Shown: piece by piece, positions 49,455 to 57,226 of the stretch | Numbering within the stretch: position 1 is the first letter of the stretch | Layout of the letters: each line of letters starts with the position of its first letter | Source of the DNA: Winogradskya consettensis | Lineage (GTDB): Bacteria > Actinomycetota > Actinomycetes > Mycobacteriales > Micromonosporaceae | DNA length: 64,000 nt | Direction: 5' to 3' | Assembly: GCF_018332715.1 (NCBI RefSeq) | Contig: NZ_BOQP01000006.1 | Span: 310,001-374,000 of the forward strand | Made by a program: the position numbers and the translations under genes | The notes under the pieces: model-generated | Seen by the model: only the letters and a program-made list of their open reading frames with translations | Databases searched by the model: none | What the model was told of the DNA's origin: nothing

Positions 49455-51142
49455 TTCAGCAACTCCTCATCGGCGCGGACGACCCAGTCGGCGAAGGACT
49501 CGCTCGTGGTGCGGCCGTCCAGGTAGCGAAGGGCGAGGCGCTCGACGTACGCCGGGAGTTCCTCCGCAGTCGCCTTGAGGCCCCGCAGCTTGCGGCCGAA
49601 ACCGGCGGTCTGACCCTGCGCCATGCCGAGCCCGCCGCCGAGGTGGACCTGGAAGCCCTCCACCTGCTCGCCGTGCTCGTTCATGACCAGCATGCCCTTG
49701 AGCCCGATGTCGGCGACCTGGGTGCGGGCGCAGGCGTTGGGGCAGCCGTTGATGTGGATGGAGATGTCGGTGTCGAAGTCCCGCAGGCGCTCCTCGAGCC
49801 GGGCCACCAGCTCCTCGCCGCGGGCCTTGGTCTCGACGATCGCGAGCTTGCAGTACTCGATGCCGGTGCAGGCCATCGTGCCTCGGCGCCAGGCCGACGG
49901 GCGGGCCTCCAGCCCGATCTCGCGCAGGCCGGCCACGACCGGTTCCACCTGGTCGTCGGCGACGTCGAGGACGAGGAGCTTCTGGTACGGCGTGAGCCGC
50001 ACCCGATCCGACCCGTGCGCCTGAGCGAGGTCGGCCACCTTGCCGAGCTGCGTCCCGGAGGAGCGCCCGACGACCGGGGCGGCACCGATGTAGTTGGCGC
50101 CGTCGAGCTGCTTGTGCACGCCGATGTGGTCGATCGGCTTCTCGGGCAGCTCGGCGGAGGGCCCGTCGAGCAGCGTGCGGCCGAGGTATTCCTTCTCGAG
50201 CACCTCGCGGAACTTCGCGATGCCCCAGTCGGCGATCAGGAACTTGAGCCGGGCACGGGTGCGCAGGCGGCGGTATCCGTAGTCGCGGTAGACGCCGACG
50301 ACGGCCTCCCAGACGTCCGGGATCTCGTTCAGCGGCACCCACACGCCGACCCGCTCGGCCAGCCGCGGGTTGGTGGACAGCCCGCCGCCGACCCAGAGGT
50401 CGAAGCCGGGGCCGTACTCGGGGTGGTCGACACCGAGGAACGCGATGTCCTGGACCTGGTAGGGCGTGTCCGCCAGCCAGGAGATCGACGTCTTGAACTT
50501 GCGGGGCAGGTTGGAGTAGCGCGGGTCGCCGATGTAGCGCTCGAGGATCGTGTCGATCGCCGATGTCGGGTCGATGACCTCGTCGGTCGACACCCCGGCG
50601 ACCGGGCTGCCGAGCACGATGCGCGGGCAGTCGCCGCAGGCCTCGGTGGTCTCCAGGCCGACCGCTTCGAGCCGCCGCCAGATCTCCGGCATGTCCTCGA
50701 CGCGGATCCAGTGCAGCTGGATGTTCTGCCGGTCGGTGAGGTCGGCGGTGTCGCGGCCGAACTCCTTGGAGATGTCCGCGATGACCCGCAGCTGCGCGAC
50801 GGTCAGCGAGCCGCCGTCGATGCGGATGCGGAGCATGAAGTATTCGTCTTCCAGCTCGTGCGGCTCGAGCACGGCCGTGCGGCCGCCGTCGATGCCCGCC
50901 TTGCGCTGGGTGTAGAGCCCCCACCAGCGGAAACGGCCGCGCAGGTCCTGCGGGTCGATGCCGGCGAACCCGGTGTGGGCGTAGATGTTCTCGATGCGGG
51001 CGCGCACGTTGAGCGGGTTGTCGTCCTTCTTGATCCGCTCGTTGGGGTTCAGCGGCTCGCGGTGTCCGAGCGCCCACTGCCCCTCGCCACGCGCCTTGCG
51101 GGGGCGGGCGGCCGGGGTTGCGGGGGCGTTGCTGGGCGCCAT
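49451..51142 (-). CDS. sir: ferredoxin-dependent sulfite (nitrite) reductase
   Basis: A 563-residue siroheme/[4Fe-4S] reductase, producing sulfide from sulfite (NirA in M. tuberculosis is a sulfite reductase). It has the duplicated ferrodoxin-like/Nir-Sir halves: TDLTDRQNIQLHWIRVEDMP and TEACGDCPRIVLGSP in the first, then MACTGIEYCKLAIVETKARGEEL and HINGCPNACARTQVADIGLKG with the four cysteines (CTGIEYC and GCPNAC) that bind the cluster and siroheme. The N-terminus is a basic tail. It is expressed behind a cysteine leader peptide and continues into the zinc-ribbon gene with overlap. Confidence 0.93.
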   Translation of the reverse strand: MAPSNAPATPAARPRKARGEGQWALGHREPLNPNERIKKDDNPLNVRARIENIYAHTGFAGIDPQDLRGRFRWWGLYTQRKAGIDGGRTAVLEPHELEDEYFMLRIRIDGGSLTVAQLRVIADISKEFGRDTADLTDRQNIQLHWIRVEDMPEIWRRLEAVGLETTEACGDCPRIVLGSPVAGVSTDEVIDPTSAIDTILERYIGDPRYSNLPRKFKTSISWLADTPYQVQDIAFLGVDHPEYGPGFDLWVGGGLSTNPRLAERVGVWVPLNEIPDVWEAVVGVYRDYGYRRLRTRARLKFLIADWGIAKFREVLEKEYLGRTLLDGPSAELPEKPIDHIGVHKQLDGANYIGAAPVVGRSSGTQLGKVADLAQAHGSDRVRLTPYQKLLVLDVADDQVEPVVAGLREIGLEARPSAWRRGTMACTGIEYCKLAIVETKARGEELVARLEERLRDFDTDISIHINGCPNACARTQVADIGLKGMLVMNEHGEQVEGFQVHLGGGLGMAQGQTAGFGRKLRGLKATAEELPAYVERLALRYLDGRTTSESFADWVVRADEELLK

Positions 51143-51219
51143 GTCGGCGATCCTCCGGAGACTCGTGGGCGCGGCTCGACGCTCACGGCGGGTCTCAGGA
51201 CTTCGGTGTCAGGAGAAAG

Positions 51220-51240
51220 CCGGGCGTCTTGCGCACCCGG
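51220..51240 (-). promoter_or_regulatory. candidate attenuator hairpin
   Basis: On the minus strand CCGGG-N11-CCCGG followed by CTTTCTCC, between the leader peptide and the sulfite reductase start, inside a wider GACTTC/GAAGTC dyad. Compatible with an attenuator or anti-attenuator; pairing alternatives were not computed. Confidence 0.4.
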
Positions 51241-51259
51241 ACATAGAAGTCGGGCGGCG

Positions 51260-51346
51260 TCAGGAACCCGGACACATCGCGCTGCGGACACGGCCGTAAT
51301 CCACGTGGCGGCGGGCCACGAAGCGGCGGTCAACTGCAGCGGTCAT
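51260..51346 (-). CDS. cysteine-type leader peptide of the sulfite-reduction operon
   Basis: A 28-residue peptide containing FVARRHVDYGRVRSAMCPGS. The RRHVD-x-x-RV-x-SA-x-C pattern is the one seen in the small 'putative leader peptide' entries ahead of actinobacterial sulfur genes. GAGAGG is nine bases before the ATG. Its Cys codon lies near the end, so ribosome stalling on limiting cysteinyl-tRNA could control the downstream genes. Too short for routine gene prediction. Confidence 0.75.
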   Translation of the reverse strand: MTAAVDRRFVARRHVDYGRVRSAMCPGS

Positions 51347-51427
51347 GTCCGCAAGCCTCTCACGCGAAGGCATTCTGGGCCAGAGGGGTCCAGATTTCGG
51401 GAGTGTGTCCGGTAACACCTGTCACAA

Positions 51428-52951
51428 GTGTTCACTCGCAGGAACCCTCCGCGGGGCCGTCGATTCACCCGGCCGGGCTACAACCGCTCGGTGATCGCCC
51501 CCATCGAGCCCAAGATCGGCTCTTCGTCCCGATTCGCCTGGTGGTCGCGGGTCGTCCCGTGGCTGATTCCCGCCCTGGCCATGTTGATCATCGGCCGGAT
51601 CGGGTGGGTCGAGCCGGCGCTGGGCTGGGACGAGCACGCGACCTGGTCAGCGGCGATGCGTACGCCGGGCCAGCTCATGGACTTCGCGGGTCACATGGAC
51701 GGCGTCATCTCGCCGTACTACCTGTTCATGCACTACTGGACGAGCGTGTTCGGCGACTCGCTGGGCTGGTTCCGGCTGCCGTCCCTGCTGGCTGTCGCGA
51801 TCGGCGTCGGGCTGGTCGGCGAGCTCGGACGGCGGCTCTTCACCCCCGGTGTGGGGCTCGTCGGCGGGCTCATCGTGGCGCTCGTCCCGCAGATGTCGCG
51901 TTACGCGCAGGACGCTCGCGCGTACGGCTTCTCGTTCCTGTTCGCGATCCTCAGCACGCTGCTGCTCTACGTCGCGTTGAGCAGGCCGAACTGGTGGCGC
52001 TGGATCGCGTACGGTGCGGCGCTGACCTTGCTCGGCTACACCCACATGCTGGGGCTGCTGGTGCTCAGCGGGCACGTGGTGGCGGTCGCCGTACGCTGGT
52101 CCGCCGACCACGACCGCAGGCTGCTGATCCGCTGGCCGATCGTCGTGGCGGCCGCGATCGCGCTGGTCTCCCCGCTGATCCGGCTCGGCCTGACCCAGCG
52201 CGGCACCCAGCTCGAATGGGTCCCCGAGATGGACCTGCACCAGGTCCTGATCGCGCCGGGCGTCATCTTCGGCGAACGGGTCGTCGGCCTGCTGGTCATC
52301 GGTCTCGCCCTCGCCGCCCGGTGGGAGCGCCCGAAACTGCTCGGGGAGCTGACCGCGCTGGCCGTCCTCCCGCCGGTCGTGCTGATCACCGTCTCGTTCT
52401 TCACGTCGTCGCTGTGGGTCCCCCGCTACGTCCTCTACGTGATCGCGCCGCTCGCCCTGCTCGCCGCGGTGGCACTGCGCGGCCTGCCCTGGCGCTCGCT
52501 CACCGCCGTGCTACTGATCGCCGCGGTCGGCTTCGAGTTCCAGCAGAGCGTCCGCGACGACCGCTCGCACGGCGGCATGGACTTCCGGGTCGCGGCGGGC
52601 ATCGTCGAGAAGCACCAGCAGCCCGGCGACGCGATCGTCTACGGCCGGATCAGTACCTGGTCCGTACGCTCCGGCTTCGACTACGAGATGCGCGACGAGA
52701 AGATCAAACCCAAGGACGTCATGCTGCGCCGCACGGCAGCCGAGGTCGGCCAGCTCGACGCCGTCGAATGCCCCGACGTGACCTGCTTCGACAACCAGCG
52801 TGTCTGGTACGTCGGCGCACGTCAGGGCGGCGACGCCCTCTCCAACCTCGGCCCACAGCTGAAAGCGAAGTTCACTACCGAGTACGAGCGCACCGGCTAT
52901 TGGGTGATCCCGCTCGGCACTATCGCACTATTCGAGCGCCGCACAGACTGA
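51428..52951 (+). CDS. PMT-like membrane glycosyltransferase (mannosyltransferase-type), copy 1
   Basis: A 507-residue polytopic membrane protein of the GT-C class. After a basic N-terminus and first helix, the catalytic loop WVEPALGWDEHATWSAAM contains the acidic D-E pair. About ten further helices follow, with SRYAQDARAYGFSFLFA as the second conserved loop. A soluble extracellular tail (VRDDRSHGGMDFRVAAGIVEKHQQPGDAIVYG onward) completes it. It would transfer a sugar from a polyprenyl-phosphate donor outside the membrane. GTG at 51428 is one possible start, GTG at 51491 another. It is a paralogue of the next gene. Confidence 0.8.
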   Translation: MFTRRNPPRGRRFTRPGYNRSVIAPIEPKIGSSSRFAWWSRVVPWLIPALAMLIIGRIGWVEPALGWDEHATWSAAMRTPGQLMDFAGHMDGVISPYYLFMHYWTSVFGDSLGWFRLPSLLAVAIGVGLVGELGRRLFTPGVGLVGGLIVALVPQMSRYAQDARAYGFSFLFAILSTLLLYVALSRPNWWRWIAYGAALTLLGYTHMLGLLVLSGHVVAVAVRWSADHDRRLLIRWPIVVAAAIALVSPLIRLGLTQRGTQLEWVPEMDLHQVLIAPGVIFGERVVGLLVIGLALAARWERPKLLGELTALAVLPPVVLITVSFFTSSLWVPRYVLYVIAPLALLAAVALRGLPWRSLTAVLLIAAVGFEFQQSVRDDRSHGGMDFRVAAGIVEKHQQPGDAIVYGRISTWSVRSGFDYEMRDEKIKPKDVMLRRTAAEVGQLDAVECPDVTCFDNQRVWYVGARQGGDALSNLGPQLKAKFTTEYERTGYWVIPLGTIALFERRTD

Positions 52952-52968
52952 CCTGTAACGGTGGTGGT

Positions 52969-54357
52969 GTGGTCACCCGTGCCGGTCTGCGCCGATTGCT
53001 GTGCTGGCTGCTGCCGACGGTCCTGACGGGAATCACGGTCTCCTGGCAAGCGTCGAAGCCCGAGCTGTGGCGCGACGAGCTCGCCACGTGGAGTGCGGCC
53101 CGCCGGCCGGTGTCCGAGATCGTCGCGCTGGGTCAGCACATCGATGCCGCCTCGGTGCCGTACTACGTGGTGGTCCACTTCTCGATGGGCCTCCTCGGCG
53201 ATTCCGCACCGGCTTTGCGGCTACCGTCCCTGGTCGCCATGACCGCCACGGCCCTGGTCACCGCGCTGCTGGCCGGGCGGCTGCGGGGTCCGGGGTCCGC
53301 GCTGCTCGCCGGGCTGCTGGTCGCGGCGATGCCCGTCGTCTCCCGGTACGCGCAGGAGGCCCGCGGATACGCGTTCGCCGCGCTGTTCGCGACCCTGGCC
53401 ACGCTGCTGCTCGTCAAGGCGGTGGAGCAGGGGCGTTGGTGGCGCTGGTACGCGTACGGAACATGCGTTGTCCTTCTAGGTCTTGCGCATGTGATCGCCC
53501 TGCTGATCCTCGCCGGGCATCTGGTGATCGCGCGGCAGCGTCTCATCGCCTGGATTCCGAGCGCGGGAGTCGCGGTGGCAGCGCTCACGCCGCTCATGCT
53601 GCTCGGCCTCGATCAGCGCGGCAAGCAGCTCGACTGGCTGCATCGCGCCACGCCCACGACGCTGGCCAACATCCCGGACTACCTGTTCCTCTCGGGCATC
53701 GTCGGCGGTGCGATCCTGGCCCTGGCAGCGGTCAGCGGCAATCCGCTGCTGCTCAGCGCGGTGCTTCCAATCCTGGGCCTGTACGCGATCGACCAGCTGG
53801 TCACGCCCATGTTCGTACCCCGCTACCTGCTCTTCGTGGTGCCGCTGCTCTGCGCGCTCGCAGCCCACGGACTGTCCCGCGTCAGCCTCCCGCTCGCCCT
53901 CGTGGCCGTGCTCGTGCTCGCCCTGATCGGCCTCCCGAAACAAGCACAGATCCGCCGCGAGCACAGCGGCGTCGGCTACCGGGCCGCCGCCACCCTGCTC
54001 CGCACCCATGCCCAACCCGGAGACGCCATCGTGTACGCCGACCGCGCCGGCTGGCAGCTCCCCGACACCGCCATGCACTACTACAACGGCGATGACCTGC
54101 CCCGCGACCTGATGCTGACCGCCACGGCGGAACAGAACGACTCGCTGTGGCCGACCGAGTGCGCCGACCCTGCACCCTGCCTCGCCCCCGCCACCCGCCT
54201 CTGGACCCTGAGCCCCGACAGCCTCACCACCGGCCGCAGGGCGAGCCCGACGGACCAGCTCACGAGCGGCGAGCAGGCCCTGCTCACCAGCGCCTTCGAG
54301 GAGACGACGCGCTACCGCGTACCGGGAATCACGCTGGCCCTCTTCACCCGCCGTTAG
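52969..54357 (+). CDS. PMT-like membrane glycosyltransferase, copy 2
   Basis: A 462-residue paralogue of the gene before it, sharing the same order of blocks: SKPELWRDELATWSAARR (loop with R-D-E), SVPYYVVVHFSMGLLGDSAPALRLPSL, VSRYAQEARGYAFAALFATLATLL, FVPRYLLFVVPLL and a soluble tail (RAAATLLRTHAQPGDAIVYAD). GTG at 52969 starts 17 bp after the first copy. The loop has RDE where copy 1 has WDE. It probably modifies a different acceptor or adds the next sugar. The stop overlaps the convergent pdtaS gene by 4 nt. Confidence 0.8.
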   Translation: MVTRAGLRRLLCWLLPTVLTGITVSWQASKPELWRDELATWSAARRPVSEIVALGQHIDAASVPYYVVVHFSMGLLGDSAPALRLPSLVAMTATALVTALLAGRLRGPGSALLAGLLVAAMPVVSRYAQEARGYAFAALFATLATLLLVKAVEQGRWWRWYAYGTCVVLLGLAHVIALLILAGHLVIARQRLIAWIPSAGVAVAALTPLMLLGLDQRGKQLDWLHRATPTTLANIPDYLFLSGIVGGAILALAAVSGNPLLLSAVLPILGLYAIDQLVTPMFVPRYLLFVVPLLCALAAHGLSRVSLPLALVAVLVLALIGLPKQAQIRREHSGVGYRAAATLLRTHAQPGDAIVYADRAGWQLPDTAMHYYNGDDLPRDLMLTATAEQNDSLWPTECADPAPCLAPATRLWTLSPDSLTTGRRASPTDQLTSGEQALLTSAFEETTRYRVPGITLALFTRR

Positions 54358-55925
54358 CGTTTGCCGAGCGGGACGACGAGCACGGCTTCGGTGCCGCCGC
54401 CGGCCCTGTTGCGCAACTCGATGGTTCCCCGCAGCTCGCCCGTGGCCAGGGCGCGCACGATCTGCAATCCCAGCCGCTGGCTCGACTCGGCGTGGAACTC
54501 CGGGGGAAGGCCCTTGCCGTTGTCGGCGACCGTGACGTGCAGCTGCTTGCGGAAGCGGTGCGCCGACACGACGACTTCGCCGACCGGCTCCGGCGGGGTC
54601 AGCGAGGGCGGCGGCAGCTCCTCCGACTCGTCCGGTGCGGGGAAGCCGTGCTCGACCGCGTTGATCAGCAGCTCGTTGAGGACCATCACCAGCGACGTGG
54701 CGATCTCCGCGGGCAGGACGCCGAACGTGCCCTCGCGGCGCATCTTGACGGTGATCTCGGTGGCGGCGACCTCGGCCGCGGCGGAGGCGACCCGGTCGAC
54801 GATGCCGTCGAACTCGACCGCCTCGTCGCTCGACATCGACAGGGTCTCGTGGACCAGGGCGATCGACGCGACCCTCCGTACCGATTCCTGCAGGGCCATT
54901 CTCGCTTCGGGCGCGTTCACCCGGCGGGCCTGCAGGCGCAGCAGCGCCGCCACCGTCTGCAGGTTGTTCTTGACCCGGTGGTGGATCTCCCGGATCGTCG
55001 CGTCCTTGGTCATTAGGGCGCGGTCCCGGCGGCGGACCTCGGTGACGTCGCGGACCAGCACCAGCGCTCCGATGGGCACGCCCGCGGGCATCAACGGCAG
55101 CGCCCGCATCAGCACGGTCGCGCCGCGGGCCTCGACCTCTTTGCGTGGCGGTGCTTCGCCCCGCAGCGAGGTCAGGATGCGCTCGGCGGCGTCGGTGCCT
55201 TCCAGCGGGTCGGCGGCCAGGCGGCTCGAGAGCACCGACAATTCCTCACCCACGAGGTGGGCATTGAAACCGAGCCGACGGTACGCCGACTGCGCATTCG
55301 GGCTCGCGTAGGTGACCTTTCCGACCGCGTCGAGGCGGATCAGCCCGTCGCCGACGCGGGGCGCCGACGTGGTCTCGCCGGTGTGCCGGGGCGGCGGGAA
55401 CGTCCCGTCGGAGACCATCTGCGCGAGGTCGTCGGCGGTGGTGAGGTAGTTGAGTTCCAGCTGGCTGGGCGTACGCGCGGTGGAGAGGTTGGTGTCCCGC
55501 CCGATCACGCCGATGATCTCGACGTTCTCCTCGTCGCCGCGCAGCCGGACCGGGATGGCCTCGTGCCGTGCGGGGGTGTCGCCGTACCAGACCGGGTCGC
55601 CCTCGCGCCAGATGCGGCCCTGCGCGAACGCGATGTCCAGGTGCGCCACCTCCGGGCCGCCGACGATCTTGCCGACCTGATCGTCCTGGTACGCCGTCGG
55701 CGCCGTGGTGGGGCGCACCTGGGCGACGCACAGGAACGAGCGGGGTCGGCCCGGCTCGCCCCGGACCGGCACCCAGAGCAGCAGGTCGGCGAAGGACAGG
55801 TCGGAGAGCAGTTGCCAGTCGCCGGCGAGCCGGGTGAGGTGATCGATGTCGGCCGGGCCGAGGCCGGTGTGCTCTTCGGCGAGATCGCGCAGCGTGGACA
55901 CGGACCAAGACTGCCACGCCGACAT
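54354..55925 (-). CDS. pdtaS: cytosolic sensor histidine kinase PdtaS
   Basis: A 523-residue soluble kinase of the HWE/HisKA_2 class with GAF-like (about 30-160) and PAS-like (about 195-310) sensors, then the dimerisation/phosphoacceptor domain with EIHHRVKNNLQTVAALLRLQARR (phosphoacceptor His) and an HATPase (NELLINAVEHGF N box, DNGKGLP G1). It matches mycobacterial PdtaS (Rv3220c), whose partner PdtaR is an RNA-binding antiterminator. No pdtaR is in this window. In mycobacteria it lies beside whiB1; here eight kb separate them. Confidence 0.93.
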   Translation of the reverse strand: MSAWQSWSVSTLRDLAEEHTGLGPADIDHLTRLAGDWQLLSDLSFADLLLWVPVRGEPGRPRSFLCVAQVRPTTAPTAYQDDQVGKIVGGPEVAHLDIAFAQGRIWREGDPVWYGDTPARHEAIPVRLRGDEENVEIIGVIGRDTNLSTARTPSQLELNYLTTADDLAQMVSDGTFPPPRHTGETTSAPRVGDGLIRLDAVGKVTYASPNAQSAYRRLGFNAHLVGEELSVLSSRLAADPLEGTDAAERILTSLRGEAPPRKEVEARGATVLMRALPLMPAGVPIGALVLVRDVTEVRRRDRALMTKDATIREIHHRVKNNLQTVAALLRLQARRVNAPEARMALQESVRRVASIALVHETLSMSSDEAVEFDGIVDRVASAAAEVAATEITVKMRREGTFGVLPAEIATSLVMVLNELLINAVEHGFPAPDESEELPPPSLTPPEPVGEVVVSAHRFRKQLHVTVADNGKGLPPEFHAESSQRLGLQIVRALATGELRGTIELRNRAGGGTEAVLVVPLGKR

Positions 55926-55928
55926 TTC

Positions 55929-56984
55929 TCAGAGGGTCGCGGTCACCTTCTTCAGACCGCGGGGTGCGTCGGGGTCCTCGCCGCGGGCCAGCGCGAGCGA
56001 GAGCGCGAGCTTCTGCAGCGGCAGGATGTCCAGCAGCGGCGCGTAGCGCTCGTCCACCTCGGGTACGGCGAGCCGGCCGGAGGCTCCCGCGATGTCGTGT
56101 GCGCCGATGGTCACGACGTCCGCGCGGCGCTCGCCGAGGCGGGTCACCACGTCGGCCATGGAGCTTCCGCCCGGGCCGCTGCCCACGACGGCGACCACGG
56201 GCACGTCCGGGTCGGTCATCGCGAGCGGTCCGTGCAGCAGGTCGGCGCCCGAGAAGGCCAGGGCCGGCAGGTAGGACGTCTCCATCAGCTTGAGGGCGGT
56301 CTCCCGAGCCGTCGGGTACGCGTACCCGCGCCCGGTCGTCACCAGCCGTGACGCGAACCGGTAACGCTGAGCCAGCTCGTCCGCGCCGTGCTCACCGAGC
56401 GTGCGTTCGGCGAGCTCCGGCAGCTTGGCCAGCGCCTCCCGCTCCTCGGCGGCGGGGGTGCCGTCGCCGTTGCGGATGCCCTCGACGAGCAGCAGCAGGG
56501 CCAGCAGCTCGGCGGTGTACGTCTTGGTGGCGGCGACCGCGCGCTCGTGACCCGCGGCGACGTCGACGGACAGCTCCGCGGTCGTGGCGAGCGTGGAGGC
56601 CGGGTTGTTCGTCACCGCGAGGGTCAGCGCGCCGCTCTCGCGGGCCACCTTGAGCACCTCGGTGAGGTCCGGCGAACCGCCGCTCTGGCTGACGCCGACC
56701 ACGAGCGCGCCGGCGAGGTCGGGCCGCGCGCCGTAGAGGGTGATCGCGCTCGGCGAGGCGAGACCGACCGGGATCCCGAGCCGGATCTCCGTCAGGTACG
56801 CGCCGTAGAGCGCGGCGTGGTCGGAGGTGCCCCGGCCGACGAAGACGACGTGCTTGGGGCGGTGCTCGGCGACCTTGGCGGCCACCTCCGCGATCGCTTT
56901 GGCGGGCTCCCCCTCCAGCAACCGTGCGTAACCTCCCGGCTGCTCTGCGATGTCAGCAGCCATTCCCTGGCCTCGCTGCGTCAC
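55929..56984 (-). CDS. SIS-domain sugar isomerase, GlmS C-terminal-like
   Basis: A 351-residue protein of two SIS domains (about 30-160: HVVFVGRGTSDHAALYGAYLTEI..VGVSQSGGSPDLTEVL; about 195-320: GRGYAYPTARETALKLMETSYLPALAFSGADLLHGP). It equals the isomerase half of glucosamine-6-phosphate synthase without the glutaminase domain, so ammonia-dependent aminosugar isomerase or deaminase (NagB-II/AgaS type) is likely. GTG at 56984 has GGGGAGG five bases upstream and is preferred to ATG at 56963. It would serve aminosugar turnover; the chitinase is 40 kb away. Repeats AATGCGCAG lie 15 bp before the start. Confidence 0.85.
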   Translation of the reverse strand: MTQRGQGMAADIAEQPGGYARLLEGEPAKAIAEVAAKVAEHRPKHVVFVGRGTSDHAALYGAYLTEIRLGIPVGLASPSAITLYGARPDLAGALVVGVSQSGGSPDLTEVLKVARESGALTLAVTNNPASTLATTAELSVDVAAGHERAVAATKTYTAELLALLLLVEGIRNGDGTPAAEEREALAKLPELAERTLGEHGADELAQRYRFASRLVTTGRGYAYPTARETALKLMETSYLPALAFSGADLLHGPLAMTDPDVPVVAVVGSGPGGSSMADVVTRLGERRADVVTIGAHDIAGASGRLAVPEVDERYAPLLDILPLQKLALSLALARGEDPDAPRGLKKVTATL

Positions 56985-56998
56985 TGTTCCTCCCCATA

Positions 56999-57028
56999 CT
57001 GCGCATTGACGCTCATTCGCTGCGCATT
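56999..57028. promoter_or_regulatory. direct repeat CTGCGCATT upstream of the SIS gene
   Basis: CTGCGCATT at 56999-57007 and 57020-57028, 21 bp apart (two helical turns), on the plus strand; AATGCGCAG on the minus strand. It lies 15-44 bp before the SIS start, so a repressor or activator site is possible. Confidence 0.45.
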
Positions 57029-57226
57029 CTTGCACTTTTGAGTTTACAGAAGCAACGTTTCGAGCAGGACTGCGCACGGAATCGGGGCCTGACAGATCGA
57101 GATCCGTCGCCTAGGCTCGCCTGCGGTGGTACGACGTGTGTCACCGAACGCGCGCAGCGCGGCGCGGCCAGTAGGCGCGACCAGTTAGGTGCGACCGCAG
57201 CTCGCGCGGCAAGGGAAGGCACGGCG

